A stretch of DNA of 64,000 bases from Dehalococcoidia bacterium. GTDB taxonomy: Bacteria > Chloroflexota > Dehalococcoidia > SpSt-223. Each line of letters begins with the position of its first letter. Positions within the stretch are counted from its first letter, which is position 1. The DNA is taken from the NCBI GenBank assembly GCA_026003895.1, contig BPIC01000008.1, forward strand, positions 84,153 through 148,152. Direction: 5' to 3'. The notes under the pieces were generated by a model. The model searched no databases and was not told where the DNA came from. It worked only from the letters and a program-made list of their open reading frames with translations. A program made the translations under genes and the position numbers. This document shows, one piece after another, positions 57,350-64,000 of this stretch.

Positions 57350-58127
57350 GTGGAGCCGGCGAGTCCGCGCCAACCGCGAGCAGGTTGATCGTTTTCGGGA
57401 AGTCGACGACGGCGCCGATTTCTACGCGCCGATCGCCTCCGCCTTTCGCGCTGATCCCCATCGGCAGGACGACCCAACGCTGAACGTTTTGCGGACGATG
57501 ATCCATCCGCACGAACGCTGGTTGGACATCGGTGCCGGAGGTGGCCGCTACGCTCTCCCGATCGCCTTGCAGGCGCGCGAGGTGATTGCGCTCGACCCTT
57601 CGGACGCGATGCTCGAGATCCTGCGCGAGGGCATGCACACCTACGGCATTCGCAACATTCAAATCATCCATGGTCGTTTTCCGATCAGCGGGCTCGAAGC
57701 AGACGTCGCGCTCATCTGCCACGTGGGGTACGACATTGAGGCGATCGGGACCTTTCTTGCCATGATGGAGCGCAGCGCTCCCCGCCGAATTGCGGTGCTC
57801 TTCGAGCGGCAACCGACGTCAGCTGCTGACGCGCTGTGGCCAGCCGTCCACGGCGTGCCACGCGCTACCCTACCGGCGCTCCGCGAGTTCCTTGCCCTCT
57901 TGCTCGCACGCCGCGTGATCCCGAATGTCACCGTCATCGAGGTACCCGGTCCATCCTATGAGTCGCCGGAACGGGCTATCGACTTCGCTCGACGCCAGAC
58001 GTGGGTGCGCCCGGGGAGCGAGAAGGACGCGATACTCCAGCGGATCGTTAGCGAGCGTCTGCTCGAGCGCGATGGGCGCTTCGCCTATACGTGGGACCCG
58101 CTCAAGATCGGCATCGTCAGTTGGTAG
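57306..58127 (+). CDS. Class I SAM-dependent methyltransferase, overlapping the helicase
   Basis: This 273-residue protein has a helical N-terminal arm (about 1-60) and a Rossmann methyltransferase core with WLDIGAGGGRYALPIA (motif I) and VIALDPSDAMLEIL (motif II). Motif IV is ALICHVGYD, without the DPPY/NPPY of nucleic acid N-methylases, so a small molecule or protein acceptor is more likely. The ATG at 57306 lies inside the helicase gene behind a GAGGAGGAG run, in another frame, so translation of the pair is coupled. A shared function in RNA metabolism is only inferred from the overlap. Confidence 0.85.
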   Translation: MADPLRPSAEEAIAEWSRRVRANREQVDRFREVDDGADFYAPIASAFRADPHRQDDPTLNVLRTMIHPHERWLDIGAGGGRYALPIALQAREVIALDPSDAMLEILREGMHTYGIRNIQIIHGRFPISGLEADVALICHVGYDIEAIGTFLAMMERSAPRRIAVLFERQPTSAADALWPAVHGVPRATLPALREFLALLLARRVIPNVTVIEVPGPSYESPERAIDFARRQTWVRPGSEKDAILQRIVSERLLERDGRFAYTWDPLKIGIVSW

Positions 58128-58533
58128 CAGACGACGGAAGGGCGCCGAGCTGCTGCATCATCCCGAAAAGGTCATAGACTTCTGACCGCTCGATCAGCAT
58201 CCCCTCGGAGAAGCGGTCGATGCTGATTCCGGCGATGTCAATCGTTCGACCGGTGGCGGGCAGTCCCATCAGCTCACCGCTGTGCCGGCCGCGCGCTCGC
58301 AGTCGGCTCACGACCTGATCGCTCTCCTCGATCTGGTCAAGTACGTCAATCGTCAGATCCCCGAACGCATCGCGCCACATCTGACCGAAGGCGCGGTAGG
58401 CCCGGACGTCCATCAGTGGCGCACCGTTGCTCGAAAAGGTCGCTTGCGGAGCGAGGAGCTCGCGCTCAATCGCAGCAAGATCGCCAGCGTTGTACAAGTC
58501 ATAGAACCGGCGCGCCGTCGCTTTGTTGGTCAC
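58117..58533 (-). CDS. SnoaL-like ester cyclase family protein (NTF2 fold)
   Basis: This 138-residue protein shows ATARRFYDLYNAGDLAAIERELLAP, AYRAFGQMWRDAFGDLTIDVL, SRLRARGRHSGELMGLPATGRTIDI and EGMLIERSEVYDLFGMMQQLG. It is a paralog of the gene at 48309-48737 and belongs to the same group, in which some members are cyclases and many are unassigned. The GTG at 58533 follows GGGGGAGGTC and gives the conserved start; an ATG at 58668 would add 45 residues of unconserved text. It overlaps the convergent methyltransferase gene by 11 bases. Confidence 0.85.
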   Translation of the reverse strand: MTNKATARRFYDLYNAGDLAAIERELLAPQATFSSNGAPLMDVRAYRAFGQMWRDAFGDLTIDVLDQIEESDQVVSRLRARGRHSGELMGLPATGRTIDIAGISIDRFSEGMLIERSEVYDLFGMMQQLGALPSSATN

Positions 58534-59073
58534 GACCTCCCCCTTTAGCGCTGCCCAACTGGTGGGACGTGCGCTGGTGAGGATACGGCGGTCGGCGCAT
58601 ACCGGATCACTTCTGATGCCGAAGGGCGGCGTGCACGTGCGATGACGAACCTCGGTCCGCGAGAACAAGTGGGGACGCTACGGCTGCGGGCGTGAATTTC
58701 GGCGCGGCGAGGGCGTTGGAGCCGAACGGCGTCGTCGTGACGATCGTCGGTGCTCCGAACGCACGAGCTGATACCCCGACGGTCGATAGCGTTCGAGGGC
58801 GGTCCAGCACATTCGCAGCCGCGCCCATGCTCCCGACGTTGGGCGGAGCCCTGCCGGACGAATGGGACGGTAGACTGGTTGCGGAACGGCAAACCTTCGT
58901 CGTCGGCGTGGAGCCCGGCGTCGTTCGTTCGTCCCGGCGGATAGGACCGACGCGTACGCCACCCGCGAGACGCTGGGGCACGCGGCGCCGCGGCTCGAAC
59001 CACCCTCGAGCGCACGAGTTGCGGTCGTCGCGTCAATCGAGGAGGCGACGGTGGATCGGCGGGAGCCGGGTGT
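58534..59073. other. 540-base gap without a convincing gene
   Basis: Both strands are open in places (for example 58607-58981 minus and 58692-59153 plus), yet no frame has a known motif, a good start and a ribosome site together. The minus frame reads somewhat protein-like (GVSARAFGAPTIV, GSNALAAPKFTP), so a decayed or very divergent gene is possible. Confidence 0.35.
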
Positions 59074-59520
59074 TCAATAGCGGATGCGCGTCGCCTTGTG
59101 CTTGGCAACCAGCTTGCCGTGCTGGTTCGTGTAGGTCGTCTCCCAAATGGTGAAGACCATTTGGCCGAGCCGTCCTGTGCGCTCGTAAAGGTCGGTCCAT
59201 TTGGCGATCACGACAATCACGTCGTCGGGCCGGACGACGCCGAAATACTCGAACTCGTCGCCGCCATTGAGCAAACGGGTGGTTTTCAGCGGGATTTCGG
59301 GGAAAGCGCCCGGCTTCAGGTTGTAGACGAAGGTCGGAGGGGCGATGATGCCTCCCCACCGCGTGGTACGGGCATATTCCTCGTCCACGTAGAGCGGATT
59401 CGGGTCGCCGATGGCCTCGGCGAACAGCCGGATTTGGCTTCGATCGACGCGATGCACGCCCGGCTCGCTGGTGACGCCGATCATCGCGCGTGCTTCGTCG
59501 GTCAGCAGGCTCTCGGTCAT
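59074..59520 (-). CDS. MaoC-like (R)-hydratase / FAS1-type dehydratase, N-terminal half
   Basis: This 148-residue hot-dog protein matches the MaoC_dehydrat_N/FAS1-like group: HRVDRSQIRLFAEAIGDPNPLYVDEEYA, then GGIIAPPTFVYNLKP and the strand VVIAKWTDLYERTGRLGQMVFTIWETTYTNQHGKLVAK. Such proteins hydrate or dehydrate acyl-CoA or acyl-ACP, often as one chain of a pair; the partner is not adjacent. The ATG at 59520 follows GAGGGGAAGCG; the frame upstream overlaps the flippase gene. It follows the flippase gene by 19 bases on the same strand. Confidence 0.83.
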   Translation of the reverse strand: MTESLLTDEARAMIGVTSEPGVHRVDRSQIRLFAEAIGDPNPLYVDEEYARTTRWGGIIAPPTFVYNLKPGAFPEIPLKTTRLLNGGDEFEYFGVVRPDDVIVVIAKWTDLYERTGRLGQMVFTIWETTYTNQHGKLVAKHKATRIRY

Positions 59521-59539
59521 CGCTTCCCCTCGGAAATCG

Positions 59540-60532
59540 TCAGGACGACGTGTCGGCAACGGGCGCCACTCCGCGCGAGCGGTCCAGCCGCCACTGCCCA
59601 TACACGGCCAGCGCGGCTGCACCAACCGCCACGCCGAACCACAGTGTACACGCTCGGATGATGATCGTGGCGGCCGCTGCCACGTCGCTTGGTGCTCCGA
59701 CGAGGAGGCGGGATAGCGCCGCGATACCGCCTTCCGCGACGCCGAGCCCGCCCGGTGTGAGGAAGAGGCCTCCCGCCAGCGACGACACTGCGAGGATGAA
59801 ACTCGCTTGCAGGAGCAACAACCCGCTCGGCTCGATTCCAAGACCAACCAGCACCAGGTAGAACGCGACGCACTCGCCCGACCAAGAAACGACGCCGAGC
59901 GCGACCGCCAAGATAAAGCTTGGCCCGCGGAAGAGGACGTTGCTCCCCTCGTAGAACTGACGAAGGTGGTGTGCCCGCGTCCGGACGAGCGGAATTCGCT
60001 CCGCCAGTTCAAGTGCCCAGATGGCAAGAGGACGGAATTGGCTTAGCACGAGGACAATCGCCGCGAGCGCGAGTGTGCCAACCATGACCTCGACACCAAG
60101 CCCAAAGACAACGATGCCGGCACTCGCCAAAATCAGGAGCGCCAGCCCGTCCGTCAGTCGCTCGGCAATGATGATCGGCGCCGAGCGGCTAAAGGGAATG
60201 CCGCTTTGCTGTTGCAGCAAGTAGCACTTGAGCCACTCCCCGACCTTGCCCGGTGTCACCGTCATGCTGAGCCCGCTGAAGAAGATGAGCAGGCTATCGA
60301 CACCAGAGACGCTCTTCGCGCCGAGCAGCCGGATGTAATAGTGCCATTTGCCGAGCCGAATGAAGTAGTTGGCGAGTGTCAACGCGACGATTGCCGGCAG
60401 CAGCTCAACGCGGAAGCGGCCGATCGCCGCCAACGTCTCGGGCAAATCGCCGTAGATGAGTAAGCCGAGGAGGACGACAACGCCAAAGGCCAGCGAGAGG
60501 AGAATACGACCGCGGTAGCGCGACAGGTTCAT
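59540..60532 (-). CDS. Lysylphosphatidylglycerol synthase/flippase-like membrane protein (UPF0104)
   Basis: This 330-residue protein has seven to nine hydrophobic segments. MTVTPGKVGEWLKCYLLQQQ and GLFLTPGGLGVAEGGIAAL are the two signature loops of the AglD/MprF-flippase-like group. Members are linked to glycolipid or aminoacyl-lipid handling and to archaeal dolichol chains, and their exact roles vary. The ATG at 60532 follows the DUF362 gene by 28 bases on the same strand; the MaoC-like gene follows. A lipid-related theme for this operon is plausible but inferred. Confidence 0.85.
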   Translation of the reverse strand: MNLSRYRGRILLSLAFGVVVLLGLLIYGDLPETLAAIGRFRVELLPAIVALTLANYFIRLGKWHYYIRLLGAKSVSGVDSLLIFFSGLSMTVTPGKVGEWLKCYLLQQQSGIPFSRSAPIIIAERLTDGLALLILASAGIVVFGLGVEVMVGTLALAAIVLVLSQFRPLAIWALELAERIPLVRTRAHHLRQFYEGSNVLFRGPSFILAVALGVVSWSGECVAFYLVLVGLGIEPSGLLLLQASFILAVSSLAGGLFLTPGGLGVAEGGIAALSRLLVGAPSDVAAAATIIIRACTLWFGVAVGAAALAVYGQWRLDRSRGVAPVADTSS

Positions 60533-60560
60533 TGGCCCGCCGCCTCCCTCCGAAGGGCAA

Positions 60561-61683
60561 TCAATATTGGTTGAAGAGCGCGCCCCACGGCCCCTGCTTC
60601 ACCTGTTGAATGCGTTTGAGCCCGTGAACCCGATACCAATACCAGTTGTGATAGATGTTCGAAGCAGCGTAACTCCAGGGCACGATCGGCGAGCGAAGGA
60701 GCAGGTTTTCCAGCGGCTTCAAAGGTCCGTGATAGATCAACTTCTGCCCACGGCTGGCGAACGTGTCTTGTTTGCCCTGGAAGTGCCAATTCACGTTTGA
60801 GATATCGTCACCGACGTATTCGATCGCTCTCGTGTCGCCAACGCCGAGCCCGCGCTCGTGTCCGTTACGGATGAACCCTATCGAGAGCGGGTCGAAGCCC
60901 ATCAGCTTGGCTGAGGTCGCGTCGATCGCGATCTGATCGCGGCTTGCCAAGATCACGTTCTTCACGTGGGGCACCATACAGCGTGGGTCCCGGACCGTCT
61001 CCCGCAATGGTCCCGTCCATGACGGCGAAGACGCCCGGATGGATCTCATACTGAATCGCCAAGAGATCGACGATCGCTTGATGGATGACCGAATGCGTCC
61101 AATGGCGCTGAAAGTTCAGGAGCCCGCCGAAGGCATTCTTTACCGCGCCGGTAATTTGGGTGAAGACGTGGGTCTTGACGGTTGGGAAGTGAATGATGTT
61201 CTTGTCGATGAGGAAATCGGGAATGTAGATCCCGTCCGGATATACGTCATTCAGCACCTCCATCTTGGCCCGCGGCTCGTAGCGAATCCACTTCACTGGC
61301 GGTTCCTCAAGATGGATCGCCGGGATGCCATGACGGTCGGTCACTGATTGGTGCTTGTTCTTGATCGCTCCTTCGTGGGCGTCGACGACAACCGTGCTGT
61401 TGTGCACAGCCACGAGGCGGTCAAAGCCTTGGGCTTTCAGAGAGCGGATCGTGCCGTCGAGCTGCCACGGCGCCGTCGAACATCCCGGGTACCAGTGTTG
61501 CCATGAGATGTTGATCTTGAGGATGGTATCGGCGCCGCGATCTAGCTCTTGGTCGACTTCGGCGAGCCGAATCAGTCGGTCGTAGTCCTCCAGCACCGTT
61601 TCTGGGCTCGTGAATAACACGGCAACTTTCGGCTTGCCAGTGTAGCGCGGCCCGGCCGGCCGGCTTGGCGAAGTCTGGACCAT
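60561..61683 (-). CDS. DUF362 domain protein, frameshifted near 60985
   Basis: The first part runs from ATG 61683 (GGAGGAGCCG ribosome site) with KVAVLFTSPETVLEDYDRLI, TILKINISWQHWYPGCSTAPW, HFPTVKTHVFTQITGAVKN and FAVMDGTIAGDGPGP. The conserved continuation RCMVPHVKNVILASRDQIAID and the rest lies in the next frame. One extra base in the CCCA stretch at 60984-60987 restores a normal DUF362 protein of about 373 residues. DUF362 proteins are often tied to iron-sulfur and radical SAM systems or to sugar/lipid pathways; this one lacks the CX2CX2CX3C ferredoxin part. Function unknown. Confidence 0.8.
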
Positions 61684-61858
61684 CGGCTCCTCCGCAGGGT
61701 CTCAACGGGCGCGAGTATAGGGGGTGGCACGCGGGGAGCGTCCACCGGAGACCGTACCGCGCTTTCGACGCTCGCCTTGCACGTGATGGTCTTCGGTTCA
61801 CGGTGCGTCGATTGCTCGAGCCGTCCGTGACGAGGCGATTGCTTGGCCGTCGCAGTCC

Positions 61859-62860
61859 TTATCGCTCGATCCGAACGACTTTCCGGAGCGCACCGGCTTG
61901 GGCAATCGCTTCGAGAAGGCGAACGCCCTCCAAGCCGTCGTGACCCGTCGCCAGCAGCGGACCGCCCTCGAGAATGACCGTACTCATGTGCTCGATTTCA
62001 GCGACGTACACGTCGTAACCCGGACGATGGGGCTTGAACTCGTAGCTTCTCGTTCCGTTTGGCAATGTCACGTCCACTCGGCCGGCGATGTCGTAGGAGA
62101 CCGTCCCTTTGGTTCGGAGGTAGCCTTTGGTGGCGTGCACGACGAGGCCATTGTCTGGGTAGGGCAGCCGCCGGCTGGAGATCATTTGGGCGAAGATTCC
62201 CCCATCGAGGCGGAGCGAGGAAATCGACAACTCGTCGACTCCGCTCTCCGCCGCGTCGTCGAGCGCCGCGACCAACTCGACCTCTTTGCCGGTGACAAAA
62301 CGCAGGAGGTCGGCCGCGTGCGAGCCAATGTTCAGCAGCGCGCCCCCGCCATGCTCGGCGCGGTAGCGCCAGTCGGCATGGCGAAGCAGTCCAGCGTTTC
62401 CACAATCAGATCGAATAAAGACCACCTCGCCGATTTCGCCCGACTGGATGAGGTCGCGGACGACGAGGTGCGCAGGCTGATACCGATTGTTGTAGCCGGT
62501 TGCAAGGAGCCGGCCAGCCTCTTGAGCGGCTTCGATCATGCGTCGGCATTCTTGGATGGTGGGCGCGAGCGGCTTGTCGCACAGCACGTGCTTGCCAGCG
62601 CGAAGGCAGGCGATCGTCTGCTCGCAATGCACGTCGTTGGGCGAGCCGATGTAGACCGCATCGATGCTGGGGTCGGCGAGGAACGCGGCGAGATCACTGT
62701 AGGCCCGTGCAGCGCCGTGCTTGGCAGCGAAGGCGTCTGCCCGGCCCTGATCGCGGCTGTAGACGCCGGCGAGGCGGGCGTTGGCGGCCGTGAAGATCGC
62801 CGGCGCCATTCGTGCGTCGCTATGTCTCCCGATGCCGATGATGCCCCAGCCCACGCTCAT
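61859..62860 (-). CDS. Gfo/Idh/MocA family NAD(P)-dependent oxidoreductase
   Basis: This 333-residue protein has [19 protein letters not shown] (Rossmann start), [36 protein letters not shown] with the conserved Lys, and a C-terminal domain with [20 protein letters not shown]. It is a second family member in the window and is only distantly like the one at 34352. The substrate, probably a sugar or cyclitol, is unknown. The ATG at 62860 follows GAGGAGGATTGG. It diverges from typA. Confidence 0.88.
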   Translation of the reverse strand: MSVGWGIIGIGRHSDARMAPAIFTAANARLAGVYSRDQGRADAFAAKHGAARAYSDLAAFLADPSIDAVYIGSPNDVHCEQTIACLRAGKHVLCDKPLAPTIQECRRMIEAAQEAGRLLATGYNNRYQPAHLVVRDLIQSGEIGEVVFIRSDCGNAGLLRHADWRYRAEHGGGALLNIGSHAADLLRFVTGKEVELVAALDDAAESGVDELSISSLRLDGGIFAQMISSRRLPYPDNGLVVHATKGYLRTKGTVSYDIAGRVDVTLPNGTRSYEFKPHRPGYDVYVAEIEHMSTVILEGGPLLATGHDGLEGVRLLEAIAQAGALRKVVRIER

Positions 62861-62952
62861 CCAATCCTCCTCGTCCACCGCATCGTAGCAGGCAAGGCCG
62901 GGGCCGGCGCGGTATACTTGTGATAAGAAACACGAAGAGGCCAACGGCGGCG

Positions 62953-62975
62953 AGGCGCGGCGACGCGCCTTTTTT
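62953..62975 (+). terminator. Intrinsic terminator hairpin in the typA leader (attenuator candidate)
   Basis: A 7-bp stem aggcgcg / cgcgcct with loop gcga is followed directly by six T. It is a textbook intrinsic terminator, yet no plus-strand gene ends here; it lies between a likely -10 (TATACT, 62913-62918) and the typA ATG at 62995. Premature termination in the leader is the simple reading. Confidence 0.75.
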
Positions 62976-62994
62976 ATGGCCGCAGAGAGACAGC

Positions 62995-64000
62995 ATGCCC
63001 ACCCAACGCACCGATCTTCGCAACGTTGCCATCATCGCCCACGTCGATCACGGGAAGACGACCCTCGTCGACGCGATGCTGAAGCAGAGCCGGATCTTCC
63101 GTGAGAACCAACACGTCGGCTCGCTCATTCTCGACTCGAACGAATTGGAGCGCGAGCGAGGGATTACGATCCTCGCCAAGAACACGGCCATCCGGTACCG
63201 GGACGTCAAGATCAACATCATCGACACGCCCGGTCATGCCGATTTTGGTAGCGAGGTCGAGCGTGTCCTGAAATTGGCCGACGGCTGTCTGCTCCTCGTG
63301 GATGCCGTCGAAGGACCGATGCCGCAGACGCGCTACGTGCTCAAGAAGGCGCTTGAGCTCGGCCTGCGCCCGATCGTCGGCATCAACAAGATTGACCGGC
63401 CGCGGGCCCGCCCCGTCGAGGCGCTCGAAGCTACCCAAGACCTGTTTCTCGAATTGGCTACCGATGCCGAGCAACTTGATTTCCCGGTCGTCTATCTGAT
63501 CGCCAAAGAGGGACGAGCGGGTCTTGCCCCCGACGCCCTCGCGCCTGATCTCACGCCGCTCTTCGAAACAATCCTCGCCGGCATTCCCGGTCCAGAAGTG
63601 GAGCTCGCGGCACCGTTTCAGGCGCTCGTCGCTGCACTCGACTACGATAGCCACCTCGGCCGCATTGCCATCGGTCGCCTCGTGCGTGGGACGATCCGCA
63701 CTGGTGAACCGATGGTGCGAATCGCTCGCAATGGGGGCAATCGCTACAGAGAGCGGGCGCAAGACGCGCCAATTGCTCGTGTTCGAAGGGCTTACCCGCG
63801 TCGAGGCGGAGCGGGTAGACGCCGGTGAGATTTTCGCCTTGGTCGGGCTTGACGATGTGGGGATTGGCGACACGATTGCCGATCCGGCGGCGCCAGAGCC
63901 GCTGCCGACAATCGCGGTCGATGAACCGACGGTGCGGATTACCCTCGGGGTGAACACGTCGCCGTTCGCCGGCCGGGAAGGCAAGTACCAGACATCACGC
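62995..64000 (+). CDS. typA: Ribosome-associated GTPase TypA/BipA, 3' end outside window, frameshifted near 63735
   Basis: From ATG 62995 the protein has [47 protein letters not shown] and [12 protein letters not shown], the TypA G domain, then the second domain to VRIARNG. The frame then changes at the run of five G (63733-63737): if one G is removed it continues [21 protein letters not shown] and [17 protein letters not shown] to the window end, as in normal TypA. TypA aids ribosome assembly and stress responses. The break is probably an extra base in the assembly. A terminator-like hairpin lies in the leader just upstream. The C-terminus is cut by the window. Confidence 0.92.

Noticed and set aside
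58607..58981. A 124-codon minus frame with partly protein-like text
   Set aside because: No known family and no good ribosome site; the plus strand is open as well, so coding cannot be assigned.
58985..59005. GGTTCGAGCC on the minus strand, like a tRNA T-loop
   Set aside because: The flanking bases do not form a 5-bp T-stem and no acceptor or anticodon arm can be drawn.

Overview
The window is 64 kb of GC-rich bacterial chromosome with dense genes on both strands, strong purine-rich ribosome sites and few long gaps. The gene content suggests a member of the Chloroflexota, perhaps near Thermomicrobia or Dehalococcoidia. The hints are a malic enzyme with an ACT domain, F420/LLM-type oxidoreductases, RIO kinase, secreted proteins with Pro/Thr-rich linkers, stand-alone family 5 solute-binding lipoproteins, and LuxR regulators fused to HD-GYP. 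No 16S or tRNA gene was found, so this placement is inference. I saw no insertion sequence, prophage, CRISPR array, tRNA or rRNA; this looks like core and lineage-specific chromosome rather than an island.

Layout. 1-10 kb: the 5' part of purM, a small acidic protein, an S9 peptidase, a dienelactone hydrolase, an alpha/beta hydrolase, a zinc-ribbon membrane protein, a malic enzyme/acyl-CoA dehydrogenase pair and a beta-propeller glycosidase. 10-25 kb: two orphan peptide-binding lipoproteins, RIO kinase, a copper-type P-ATPase coupled to a PPOX protein, a DUF4397 protein, a Na+/H+ antiporter fused to rhodanese, a cupin, an ASCH protein, an amidohydrolase, crcB, a methyltransferase and RidA. 25-40 kb: Dam methylase with a small overlapping partner, a second EF-G, SRAP, an LLM oxidoreductase, a phosphodiesterase, an ACT/GlnE-like fusion, Gfo/Idh and ThDP enzymes, and a secreted glycoside hydrolase. 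40-47 kb: a minus-strand housekeeping run topA-pepP-efp-BCCP-like-xseA-xseB, followed by a DUF212 phosphatase-like gene. 47-64 kb: an rpiB-like gene, a double HD-GYP/LuxR regulator, a second LLM oxidoreductase, a PD-(D/E)XK-like protein, yebC, a Ski2-like helicase with an overlapping methyltransferase, DUF362-flippase-MaoC, Gfo/Idh and the 5' part of typA.

The most interesting signal is in the antiporter-rhodanese gene. Its frame is interrupted by one UGA exactly where the rhodanese catalytic cysteine belongs. The rest of the rhodanese domain continues in frame, and a bSECIS-like hairpin lies just behind the UGA, so this is a candidate selenoprotein. Other points worth a second look are a BCCP-like protein that has Gln instead of the biotinyl Lys, a CPD metal motif in the P-ATPase, an ACT-ACT-GlnE half-enzyme, terminator-like hairpins in the leaders of typA and topA, and an uncharacterised protein with a PD-(D/E)XK signature.

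Four conserved genes (topA, xseA, typA, DUF362) are each broken by what looks like one extra base, mostly in short homopolymers. This probably reflects indel errors in the assembly rather than four real pseudogenes, and it should be kept in mind when reading the other anomalies.
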